From positions 23,932,162-23,996,161 of the forward strand of contig JAAALK010000287.1 of the NCBI GenBank assembly GCA_019279435.1: a DNA stretch of 64,000 nt. Reading direction: 5' to 3'. Each line of letters begins with the position of its first letter. Position 1 is the stretch's first letter. Under the pieces are notes generated by a model that saw only the letters and a program-made list of their open reading frames with translations, was not told the DNA's origin and searched no databases. This document shows positions 25,201 through 35,775 of this stretch, piece after piece. Source of the stretch: Zizania palustris (taxonomy: Eukaryota; Streptophyta; Magnoliopsida; Poales; Poaceae). Both the position numbers and the translations under genes were made by a program.

Positions 25201-25830
25201 ATTTTCCATAATGCAACTTGACACCTTAAAAAACTCAATTATTTGCAATGGAATTGCTCAAGAGGTGATTTTATTTTCACCAGGAGTTCTTAAGGCTGTG
25301 GTTCAAGAACAATTGCAATCCATATGAAGATGCAGTATGCCACTTTCCTTAGCCACTTGTTGAAATATCAAATATGAATGCCCACAATATAATGTATTCC
25401 AGTTCCGTTGAGTGCGTGTTTATTTGTTACTTTAAAAACACAGGTTCTACCCGAAGCTCCAGAAGATCTAGTTTGTGAACTAGCTTGGCGGTATGTCTAT
25501 TTCTACGAGTTTGTTCTAGTAATTCTCGCAGTTCAACCAACAGCTTTGTGTGCATTCCTATGTACATTAATCTGATGCAAGCATGGTATTCAGTTCTAGT
25601 TAAATGATAGTTTGTTTAAATACCCACCTCAGGTACATTTTCCTGTTTGAAACAATCACACATACAAAATTGGAGATCCCAGAAACACAGGTACATGAGG
25701 ACTGCTTGTCTGTTTCCGTGCTTCCTGTCTAGCAGACAAACATATACTTGAGCTTTCTTTTGTTAAAATGCAGGAACCGATTCACCAAAGGATATCAAGG
25801 AATGTTGCAGAAGCCTTGCGGAATCTTTAG
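22251..25830 (+). pseudogene. PUR7: SAICAR synthetase, copy 2, one-base frameshift in exon 7
   Basis: Same 12-exon layout and splice sites as 250-3720. Two differences matter. First, near the 5' end this copy has one A fewer after the ATG at 22251 and one C fewer near 22340, which puts that ATG in frame and would add 36 residues before the usual start at 22359; copies 1 and 3 agree against this. Second, exon 7 lost one T at about 24509 within the codons for DTKYEFG, leading to a stop at 24538-24540 and removing the last third of the enzyme. A one-base loss in a TTT run, absent from both sister copies, may be a sequencing error. Confidence 0.88.
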
Positions 25831-26705
25831 TCCCAAACAATGGGAACTTTGGGAGGAAAACTCGGTTAATGCTAAGAATAAGAGGTGCACTTTTGGTACC
25901 GACATTTCTACTCATGATAATATTAACATGCTTTCATGCCCCATGTACTTCAACATGGCTGTTTGATGGGAGCAGGAATACGCGTATGCTTTACCATTAG
26001 GAATACGTGAATATGTACCGTGAAGGCTCATTTGCCAATGTTATAAGTCGACGGTAAGTATTATGTGATGTTACTGCTTGTCGGTATACTGGACATTCAC
26101 ATCACATTCCTAATTCAATAATCACATGCACATAATACTTACCGTTAATTTTTTAAGTGGACATATTCACGTCGCATTCTAATTCAATAACCTCGATCAG
26201 TGCTAGACTGACGAGAGTGGTCCACTGGTCTCAATTTTGTTCTCTAAGGGTTTTGTTTCGAGGAGTTGATTCAAAAAACCACTCAGAATACGTAGAAAAT
26301 ATTATTTCAGCATCTCGATCCTGGGCCTATCTGGGGCGCTAGAAGATTAGAAATAGAAGCTCTAAATAGTTTAGATTTTGTACTTAGATTGTGAGAATTA
26401 TTAGTTATAAATCTGAAATGAACTAGAATCTAATCTAGAGTAGAAATATAGTTTCTCTAGTTTTTTTTATCAGCTTTATACTCATTGACTGTTTCTTCAA
26501 ATCTGAATCTCCTTAAACATCAAATCTGAATCTCCTTAAACATCAAATCTGAATTTCCTTAAACAAATTATTTTTAGATTTTGTATCTATTAAGTTTCTA
26601 GAAATAATTTATTTCTAAATTATGTAGCTATTAGTTATAGCTCCTGAACAGGTTGGTCCCACGCCCACGCTGCACCGCCTAGGAGCCCTCGGGCAGAAGG
26701 AATAA

Positions 26706-28605
26706 TGTAACATCCCAAATTTTCAAGGTAAAATAAAATGGGGGAAATATAAATCTTTATAAAAGAATTATTAGTGAATAATGAAGGAGGTGAAAATGGC
26801 AAACAAATAAAAACCATGATAAATAATTCAATATTTGAGTTGAGGGATTTATATTAAGTTCCTCAAGTCTAAATAATTTTCAGGATTTTTGCGGATAACA
26901 TATAAAATATAAATGAATTTTAGGAATTATTTTTAATTGAAAAATAATTTTAAATAGCTGTGGGCTACCCTCCTCCATTCTCTCTCCAAGCTTGGCCCAT
27001 CTCACCTGTGCCCTCATTGACAAGTAGGGCCCACTTGTCAGTCCCCTTCCCCCTCTCTCATTGCCCCTCAGTCCCACTTGTCGGCACTGATCGCATCTCG
27101 TATTGCGCTTGCTGATCGCCCATCACTACCTGTCGGGTCCGTCTTCCCTGCGAGCCTGTCACCCCTAAATTGCTCCGTCCAAAACTCTAGCCACCCAAAT
27201 CTTCCTTCGCTAGCCCCCTTTCGTCAAATTGGCCTCGGGATTGCGTTCCCCGTGATTTGGTGATCACCTTCCCTTAATTGCCGACGCGTTTTTGTCCTGA
27301 GATCGCCGGATCTGTGTGCATGGAAACTCCTCACCAAAAATTTGTAAACTCCCTCGGCTTGCCATCTATGTGCCTTCCATCTTTGCCACCGGCGACCACT
27401 ACAAGTATCCTGGTCTCCATTGAACTCTAGGCTACTCGAAATTGTCGAAGCCTTGCAATCTAGAGCGCCCTCACACCTTTTCCACGCCACCCGCCTCAGC
27501 TCCAGCTCCAGTAGCCGCTCATCGTCGTTGAGATCGCCATCCGCCTCGCCATCGACTCCATTGTGACCGTCGTTGCCTCTTCGACCTCGGCCACGCCTCC
27601 GATCGGGCTGACGACCATCGTAACACCTCCGCCACCAGCAACCCGAGAACTCTCACTTCCCTCGCTCATTGTCGACCACGTTCGGTTGTCCCCAAGCATC
27701 AACTCTGGTACCATGATGACTCCTATGCTATTATGTTTTCGTTTTTACACTTAGATTAGGCCTCTGACCATCGTCGTCGCCGCTACGCTCACCGTCACCG
27801 CTACGCTCACCGTCACCCACTGCTATCATTGGAGAAGACGGTAAAACCCCGAGTCGTGTCGTGCGCGTGCTAGATTCGATCTAGATTATGGGATCTACAT
27901 CGTGCGGTCCAGATTAGATCCAAGCATCGAGCGCTTAGATTCAGTCATACCTCTGTTGACCGGTATCAGGCAATCTAGGCCACCCATTTTCATTAAACCA
28001 TCCCGCGTCACCCGCATACATCCGATCGCAATCCAACGACTGAGATCGCTCCGGCGCACCGCATAGTACTTGGATTCACAGTGGACTGGCTCACCGTGGA
28101 TCAGGGCCAGTTTTAATTTAAAATAAAATCTAGAAATTGATTTAAACTTCTAAAATTCACAACTCCTTCAATTTAACTCCAAATTTCACCATTCAAATTT
28201 TAGAAAATTGTTTTTTATTCTCTACAACTGTGATATATTTGTACTGTTTATTTTATTCATTTTAATTGTTTTTTCTTGATTTGCGTGCCTAGAAGATTAC
28301 ATCGCCGCCGAGGAGCTAGAGTATTTACCCAGAGATCCCTCTATCTCCATTTGTACAGGAAGGCAAGTCACAACCCTAATGTTGATCATATTGAGCCTAT
28401 GTTTTAATTAAATAATGCTTTAATGCTATAGGTTCAATATGATCAACATTGGAGTCGTGACTAAGGCCTAGAACTAAGGGAAGATACATTAGAACCAAGA
28501 AATAGAACAATAGGTAAATCTAGGCACCGGCATAGGCGCGTCATGTCATTGTTCGACTATCGCCCGACGCCTACATGAACATGGTCAATACTTGTCAGTT
28601 TCACA
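26706..28605. mobile_element. Probable solo LTR (gypsy-like), U1 copy
   Basis: 1900 bp, TG...CA ends as at 4595-6490. The left flank is AATAA; the right flank here is AAATA, so the target duplication depends on how an A run is aligned. Contains the hairpin at 28367-28461. Confidence 0.42.
28367..28461. repeat. Long hairpin within the solo LTR (U1 copy)
   Basis: 95 nt, same arms and loop as 6254-6348, with no difference in the arms. Confidence 0.7.
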
Positions 28606-29004
28606 AAATAAAAACTCTTTGTAATATAAAATTGATAAATTAGTAGTAATAATAAAATATTAAATTATTTCTCATTAATAAGAAAATATTATTATAAAAT
28701 GATAAGTCTTGACATTGAATAAATAAAATTTCTTTATTTGTGAATCGAGAATAAGTAAGAGATAGAAATAAAGTCTTTTTTTTGGAAGAGAGGTATCCCA
28801 ACATTGGGGAGCCCTGCTTTACTAGAAAGCAAGAAAGGTCACAAAGTTACGCCGGGGATACCGACTTTACATACAAGATCACAAAACCCTCTCAACTAAG
28901 CTACCAAAGGACAACAGAGTTTACTGCTCAAAAAAACAGACAACACACACGAAACAGCCCCATTATCACAGCTAGAAACTGGAAGACAATAGAACTCAGA
29001 TCAA

Positions 29005-29935
29005 ACGCCATTTATCTGATTTTGCACATCGCCTAGGTGGATGAGCGACTTAGCCTTGCACGCAGTAAGCCTAGGCACCTTGAGATCTCCCCCTTGAGTC
29101 GAGCTGGTACCAATTGTAGCCACTGTTAGATCATTCAGTTGATCCGCACGCTGTTGAGCCTTCACTTGTATAGGCACCCCATCCCGTTTAATTCGTGTGC
29201 TAAACCTTTGCGCCACTGGAGGGGCCTTCTTCCTGCCTCTTTTCTTCTCTGGAACCACATCCCCCTCTGGCTTCTTGCGTTCAATCAGACCCAAACTAGG
29301 GAAATCAGTTGGTAAAATTAATCCTTGTGAGAGAGATGCAATTGCTGCAATTGACCATTGACTTTCCTCACAAAGTTTCTGATTGTCCATCTGTTTAGCA
29401 GTCGCGTTCGAATCCAGCAAATCCATGAGACCCCCTCCATCACTGAAACCTAAATCATCTCCATCAGAGATGTCTTCTATAAACTTAGGAATGTCAACTT
29501 TCCCCTCTTTGTGAGAAAACATCTCCTCATCCATCAGCTCTCCACCATGCTTGGTATGTGAATCATCATTTGTCTTATCCCTCTCTTTCTTACTATTTGC
29601 AGATTCATCAGATTCCTGAATTTGTTTACCCTTTTCTTTAACATCTTAGGTTGCTGAGACAGCTGCTTCTTATCACCCCCCACTTGATACTCCCATCATC
29701 AGCATTGAAGGGGCTGTCACTAGCCTCATCCAATTCAGGAACCCAAGTGATCGTGTATCCCACTTGATTGATATAGACCTCAGAATTATCTCCTATCTTT
29801 GTTGGATCCTTACAAGCAATCTTAACCCTCACTAAACCAGATCTATACAAAGCATCCTTGTCCAATTCCAACGGTTTACCAGCTATAAAGTCTTTTGATA
29901 AAATTGAAGTGTTATAAATGAAGTATTTAGAAGTA
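29005..29935 (-). pseudogene. Decayed retroelement protein fragment, U1 copy
   Basis: Longest single frame (29534-29001) encodes MDEEMFSHKEGKVDIPKFIE and onward through the basic KKRGRKKAPPVAQRFSTRIK region to the stop. The ELDKDALYRSGLVRVKIAC part lies upstream in another frame. The frames break at a run of six C (plus strand, near 29678), which is identical in all three units and so is a genuine old lesion. Confidence 0.55.
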
Positions 29936-31221
29936 GGAAGTAACTTTTATACTGTATAATTTAATTTTATAAAAATACTGTTATCCAAATGTTAAATCCT
30001 AAAGTTAAAAACTGTAGGTATTTGTGAACGGATGTTAGTACTCCATCCGCTTAAAAATATAGTATATTTTAAAGTTTAAAATTTCTCCCGAGTATAACAA
30101 TCTACTACTAAAAGATTATTTTTTAAAGTATTCGTTGTGTCATTGGACATTATTATCTATCACTTTACCTAATTACTTTTAGATATTGTCATCTTTTTAC
30201 ATATATATTTAATACATATGTCTAAGCCTAAAAACATTATATTTTAGAACGAATCGAATAATATCAGATCAAATCAAACACATCTCCTCGTAAGATATGA
30301 TAGTTGTTGAGGAGAAATAACTTTGTCCTAGCAAGACTTTGACAATAATAACAAGTATTTGGAAGCCCTTTTCTACGAGAGTGGGTTTGGGCTCGAAGCT
30401 GCTTGATATGCCAAGCCCCCTTCACTAATAGGGCTGCCCATGTTGAAATCACTCGGAGGTCACATCGAAATTATGGGCTCTTTGTCTCTCCGACAAAACG
30501 TGCACTTTGACTTGTTCAAACAGAGTGTTATTAAATTATTCATATGTAATTTATATGTTTCATATTGTAATAGTTAGTTATGCGTAGGGGATAAACTAGT
30601 ATTATCTTGTTGTTATCATCCTTATAAGAGTCTGTTTGGTAGAGCTCCAGATCCTAAAATCTATACTAAAGCTGGAGTAGAGCACTTGAAGCTAGCTAGA
30701 CCCTACCACACCACTCTGGTTCATTTTTCTGGAGCATTCTCAGCGGGATCCACTCTTCAAGAAAAACGTTTGGATTGACTTCAGCTTCACATGATAAATA
30801 AGCTGAAGCTAGAACCTTGTCAAACACATCATAAATACCCTCCTTTTTGAGAGGGGATCAAACTCTTGTACTATCAATCAATACAACTTATCTTATGTTG
30901 TAAGGCTGAGGTCTTAGTTTCAGAGGTCTTAAACGTTATTTGAACCCTTGTTGATATTTCAAAGCCTTCGAGGTTCTATGCGCAAAATCTGTTCCATAGT
31001 TCTATATTACGCAAACAATATGGTTTTGATTTGATTTATTCAACCAATACTGAAACGAAATACGTATCCAATACCCAGAAATACTAATTATACCGACTAA
31101 GAAAAGCAGTTCGAGACAATTTAAAGATGACAGATGGTATGCGACTATGGCAAGGTGCCGCTTATTAGGGGACGGGCTGGACGGCCATGAACGGAGGATG
31201 TAAGTAGTTGCAGAAACGGGG
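29936..31221. other. Intergenic AT-rich DNA with a MITE-like segment (U1)
   Basis: Counterpart of 7866-9093. No gene seen. The MITE-like segment is at about 30630-30830. Confidence 0.4.
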
Positions 31222-32805
31222 CTAGTTGGAGCTGGCAGCAGCGCTGAAGATCTTGTCGATGGCCTGCAAAGCCTGGATGGCCGACTTTATGTAGAAGGTC
31301 AGCTGCCCGGCCAGCGGCCCCAGCGGGTTCGCCGCCACCTCCTGCTTCAGGTCCGCCGCCGCCGACGGCAGCGGCGCCTCGGGGTCCTCGTCGAACTTCT
31401 TGGCCTGCTCCAGGTACGCGTCCATGCGAGGCGTCGCGAACAGCCGGACGGCCTCGGCGTCTCCACGGGCGGCGAAGCGCTGCCTGTCGTGGGAAGCGAG
31501 CGAGGAAATGGCGTAGGGGCGACCCTGCTTGTTGTAGAGCTCCTGCGTCTCCATGAGCCGGAGCAGCTGCGCCAGCTCCTCCCGGAGCATGTCCACCATC
31601 GGGTTCGCCTGGTCAAGGATGTCCTCCAGCGCGTTCTGCGCGTCCACCAGCTTGAACCGCGCCTGCTCCAGCTTATTCCCGTCTGCCATGCTCCTCGCCT
31701 CCCGGATCGACTCGGCGTGCTGCAGGCGAGCCATCTCCGTCTGCACCTCCTGTTTCTTCGGCGCCTCGGCCGGGTCGGGCGCGCTCCCGCTGCGCCCGAT
31801 GACAACCGGGTCGGGGGTGGAAAAGCACGTCGTCCCCTGCAGGCTGTAGCTGAACTGGACCTCCACCACTAACGCGTCGTACCGGGATAACATCGTGCTG
31901 TCCACGAGTTCCAGGTACACCATCACCCGCCGGACCTCCGTGCTGTACAGCGTCCCGAACTGGACCGTCACGGAGGATCCGTTGCCGGCGCTGCTCTGAG
32001 GGTACGTCCCGGCGTCCACCCTTTTGATGGTGGCCTCGTCGTCGAACCTCGTGATGGTCAGCTCCAGGTCCTGTGCGATGATGGTCAGGAGGCCGCCCAG
32101 GAGCTGCGAGAATGGCGCCGTCAAGTTCACTCCGTCGGCCACGTAGTGGAACAACCCTTCCCTGCTCTTTTTCGCGACGGCCTCCAGGACGGCGGGGTCG
32201 TGGTCGGCGCCGAACCCGAAGGTGTGGATGGGCACGTTCCCGGGGTGCACCTGCCTGGCGTCGCCGTCGTTCTGCTGCCCGTCGGACATGAGCAAGATGT
32301 TCACAGCTCGCCCGGCGGTGAGCCTGCGGCCTGCGGCGACGGCGAGGCCGGTCTCGAGGCCAGCCTTGATGTTGGTGCCGCCGTCGGCGACGAGACCGCC
32401 TACGAGGGCCTTGAGGTCGGCCTGGGCAGCCTCGGTGACGAAGCGCAGCGGGCAGAGGCGGGCGGCCCTGTTGGAGAAGGTGACGATAGAGAGGCGGTCT
32501 TCGTCGGTGAGCTTGCGGATGACGAAGAGCAGAGCGGCCTTCACCTTGTCGAGCTTGTCGCCGGCCATGCTGCCGCTGACGTCGAGGACGGCGATGAGGT
32601 CCAAGCCGGCACGGGAGACGGCGGAGGAGACTCCCTTGAGCTCGAGCAGAACCTCCTGCTCGTTGGGGGCGAGAGGCGCCTCTTTGTTGTGGTACTTGGT
32701 CAGCTGCACCTGCCCCACCGGCACGCCGGTGATCCCCGGCAGCCTGGACGGCCCGCCGTTGTTGTTCGACGCCGGATGACTCTGCTCGTCGTCGTTGAAC
32801 GACAT
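31222..32805 (-). CDS. von Willebrand factor A domain protein, intact (U1)
   Basis: Single-exon gene of 527 residues. The start is the ATG at 32805; an upstream in-frame TTG is not used. The vWA domain spans roughly residues 65-240 with a complete metal-ion-dependent adhesion site: DVSGS (75-79), Thr144 in DGGTN, and Asp175 in MSDG. The C-terminal half (about 250-520) is helical and charged (for example EELAQLLRLMETQELYNKQG) and resembles the region that follows vWA in plant WAV3/EDA40-like proteins. Those relatives are RING E3 ligases, but no RING cysteines lie before the vWA domain here, so a ligase role is not supported. No signal peptide or membrane segment is seen, so it is probably cytosolic or nuclear. 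High GC contrasts with the AT-rich surroundings. Confidence 0.9.
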   Translation of the reverse strand: MSFNDDEQSHPASNNNGGPSRLPGITGVPVGQVQLTKYHNKEAPLAPNEQEVLLELKGVSSAVSRAGLDLIAVLDVSGSMAGDKLDKVKAALLFVIRKLTDEDRLSIVTFSNRAARLCPLRFVTEAAQADLKALVGGLVADGGTNIKAGLETGLAVAAGRRLTAGRAVNILLMSDGQQNDGDARQVHPGNVPIHTFGFGADHDPAVLEAVAKKSREGLFHYVADGVNLTAPFSQLLGGLLTIIAQDLELTITRFDDEATIKRVDAGTYPQSSAGNGSSVTVQFGTLYSTEVRRVMVYLELVDSTMLSRYDALVVEVQFSYSLQGTTCFSTPDPVVIGRSGSAPDPAEAPKKQEVQTEMARLQHAESIREARSMADGNKLEQARFKLVDAQNALEDILDQANPMVDMLREELAQLLRLMETQELYNKQGRPYAISSLASHDRQRFAARGDAEAVRLFATPRMDAYLEQAKKFDEDPEAPLPSAAADLKQEVAANPLGPLAGQLTFYIKSAIQALQAIDKIFSAAASSN

Positions 32806-32896
32806 CTTAAACAATTTGCTCTAGCAAGCTAGCTAGCTAGGCTTGTGCTTATTTGCTTTCTCGCTCGCACTGCCATCAGCGTCGCTCGAGCACACC

Positions 32897-32904
32897 TATA
32901 TATA
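32897..32904 (-). promoter_or_regulatory. TATA box of vWA gene (U1)
   Basis: TATATATA, 92 bp upstream of the ATG at 32805 on the minus strand, leaving a leader of about 60 nt. It is shortened by two bases in the U0 copy. Confidence 0.5.
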
Positions 32905-32905
32905 C

Positions 32906-34223
32906 ACACACAGACACACTTACACACGAAATGAGACCCCCCGCACGCAGTCGAGAGAATCAACTCCACGAAGAGGAGGAAGTCAACCCTACAGTACCGT
33001 CCGATTTTGATCAGATAAGTATTGGAGGAGGTTTTAGAGGTGGGCTCCATATGAAATAGGGTCTACTTTCATAGTGTTGGAGGACTTCGTATCATCGGAT
33101 CCGTGCCAAACGACACTAGAGTAGCTGCTTCCCTTACACACATGCGTGTTGCCTCGTTCTCGGCTCGCTGGAATTCACTTAGCTGACTTATTTTGGCTTG
33201 GTCACGTAATATTGTCCAAAACCGATCAGTTTTAAAAATTCAAAAAAATATAAACAATATAACAATGTAGAAAAAATAAAATTATATGAAAAAGATAAAA
33301 ATGTAAGAATATAAAAAATATACAATGATAACAAATTTTGGTATGAAATTTATTGTTTTCTTGTAAATTGAATGTTAGAGCATTATATAAGCTTTGGTCT
33401 ATTTTTATGAAAAACAAAACACAATTATGTTTACAGCATGGTGCATTGGTCTGGACCAATTTTTTTACCGATCTTATTTTATTCGAAACTCTGTAAAATT
33501 TAAGTATTTCTAAAACAGTTTTTATCATAAATAGTCATAAATCACCTCGTTATAATTATATAGGCTTACCATTTACCAATTACCACTACCAGCCGGAACA
33601 GCATCATCTGACGTTGGTGTGATTTCCCTCCTATCCTTCTTGTTTAGCACAAGATTTTCCAAGAAAAATTGTTTAGATTAGTATTCCCATACATCCAAAA
33701 AACAAAAAACTTTTAAAGAGAACGAGCAAGAAATAATATCCTGTATAAGAAACCAGCTTTATACAATATCAAATGAAGCAAATAAGGGATTGAGAGAGAA
33801 AAGAGAAAAGATATATGATTGGGTATAAATTTATTTTTATAAAACTATCAATTAGGGAGATATCAGTTATGTCTAAAGAAAAAGAGAGATTAAGATACAT
33901 AGACACTATGATCTGAACTACTGTTTTATGATTATAAAAAGGGCCAAATTTTTCCATGTCATTATAATTTTTACGGTTTTGAAATATGCTATCGGCGTGT
34001 CACTGACAGATGGGACCTACCACAGTCACTGACAGTTGCATTTTTCAAATTACAGAAGATTGTAATGACATGTTTACAAAAATTCCTTATAAAAAACGGC
34101 TACCACTAAATAAAAACAATGATAACTAAATAAAAACAATAGATTGGCAAGTCAGTACTCTATGAAATTATATCTTTTAATCCATTTGTAAAATTCTGTT
34201 TATAATCAAGTATTAAATTAATT
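32906..34223. other. Upstream intergenic region of vWA gene (U1)
   Basis: Presumed promoter DNA to about 33200, then AT-rich sequence without coding potential. Short ORFs in this stretch (for example 33232-33528 minus) are low-complexity Phe/Ile/Tyr-rich and not credible. Confidence 0.5.
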
Positions 34224-34670
34224 GTGACAGAAAAATACGTTTCCCTGTCGGTTCAAGCCCACAGGATACTGAGTCCTATTTCCTGTTTGTTTCATTTAAG
34301 CCGACAGGAAAATTCGGGCTAAATCCTGATGGTAGCGTCCAGGAAAAAACGTCCACATCCGACACGGAAAAAGATCCAGCCTGTCAGAAAAATGTTTTTA
34401 CTGACGATAAAAATGAATTTTCCTGTCTACATAACTTTACAGAGATAGAAATCTAAATCAAAAAACAACGCTAAAATTTCCTGTCGGGGGAAAACCGTCA
34501 AAAAATGTTCTCACTGACAGCGAAATAGATTAGCCGTCAGGGAAATAAAATTTCCTTGTCGCTCCATCCCTGGCGGGTATTTACTGTTGAAACACCGTCA
34601 GGAAAATTGCTATGGCTTTTTCCTGTCGATTTTTATTTTTATGACGTTTCCGTGCCCACAGGGAAATTAA
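34224..34670. mobile_element. CACTA-like subterminal repeat array, U1 copy
   Basis: Same motif array as 12066-12510. The flank to the right (AGCTTCTACGGAGTCTTAAA) is shared with 60619 onward, so array and flank were once duplicated together. Confidence 0.4.
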
Positions 34671-34719
34671 GCTTCTACGGAGTCTTAAATATATTTCGAT
34701 CTTCTTCTCGATCGATCGT

Positions 34720-35049
34720 GATTCATGCACCGTGCGAATTTGGATATTTGTACATCAATTTGAATGACTAAATATGATCTAATTATAAAAAATAATTGCA
34801 GAATCGGAGGATAATTCATGAGACGTACGAATTTATTAAGAATAATTAATTCATAATTAGCAAATGTTTACAGTAGCATCACATTATCAAATCATGGCAT
34901 AATTAGGTTTTTTAGATTCGTCTCGTGAATAATTCCCTGATTATGAATAGATTTTGTAAATAATCTACGTGTAATACTATAAAATAATATATAAATATTC
35001 GATGTGACAGAGACTAAAATTTTAGCCCCAAATCGAAACACCTCCTAAA
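34720..35049. mobile_element. Grass MITE remnant at the end of the unit (U1)
   Basis: Counterpart of 12560-12880, with clean right end and no matched left end. Confidence 0.55.
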
Positions 35050-35132
35050 TAAAGCTTATATACTCCTTTTGATACCAAATCGAAACACCTCCTAAAATTT
35101 TAGCCCCAAATCGAAACACCTCCTAAATTTTA
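35027..35132. repeat. Unit junction U1/U2 with reduplicated MITE end
   Basis: Three copies of CCAAATCGAAACACCTCCTA within ~100 bp spanning the edge at 35078/35079. This matches the U0/U1 junction apart from single-base slips. Confidence 0.85.
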
Positions 35133-35775
35133 GCTCTTCTCCATCTCGGCGAAGAAGGCCTTGTCGCGCTTCTTGTTCTCTCGCCGGTAGTCCTTCAGGG
35201 CCTTCTTGAAGAAACGAGTCTTCGGCTTGCCCTTGTTGAAGGAGGGGTTCTCGTGCTTGCCGGAGTCGTGGAAGCTGCTGCCGGTGCCCTTCTTGTATCC
35301 ACTGCGCTTGGGGCAGTCGGCGATGAAGTGTCCTGGATCACCACATTCAAAGCATCTGGATTTTGTGCCGTGTCTTTTGAACATTCTCTTATCATAGACA
35401 CGATGCACCCGGTTGTTAAAGAGACACAAATCATCATCTCCCAACAACTCAAGCTGGTCCTCAGTGATAGACATCAAAGAGAACCCAGCACAACTCACAG
35501 CAGAGGGATCAACTGAAGGTGTAGCAAGGGCCAGGGATTTTGATCCAGAACCAGTGAGATTTGATCTCAACTGGATATCTACCTCAGTGGCCTTCAACTT
35601 GCTAAACAACTCAGAAATGGTCAAGGTATCGTAAGAAGTGCTCTCAACGATAGAGGATACCTTGATCTCCCAGATCTTTGGGTCCAAGGTATGGAGAACC
35701 TTGAGCGCCTGCTCATGATCTGAGACTAACTGAGCACCCTCAGCCTTGTTGTCCCGAAGCTTGTTAATGATCGAC
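35130..35775 (-). pseudogene. Copia gag, C-terminal part (U2)
   Basis: Open frame to its stop at 35130-35132, which is adjacent to the unit junction. Shows the CCHC knuckle CFECGDPGHFIADCP and a Lys/Arg-rich tail. The stop is created at or near the join to the MITE end, so the native gag-pol continuation has been cut off. Its N-terminal half is at 39080-39491. Confidence 0.85.

Larger units (their letters stand above)
12910..35078. repeat. Tandem unit U1, complete
   Basis: A full unit of 22169 bp. The edges are set by where the last unit leaves the repeat for unique flank (after 57418) and by the equivalent points at 12909 and 35078. The first 9 kb (12910-22112) has many one-base indels relative to 35079-44349 in U2. 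The rest matches U2 closely. Its vWA gene is intact, its SAICAR synthetase gene has one frameshift, and its hAT transposase is broken in several places. Confidence 0.93.

Noticed and set aside
32146..32832. Plus-strand ORFs of 185-228 codons opposite the vWA gene (also near 10015 and 54486)
   Set aside because: They are antisense shadows of a high-GC gene. The minus-strand frame has a complete vWA domain and MIDAS.
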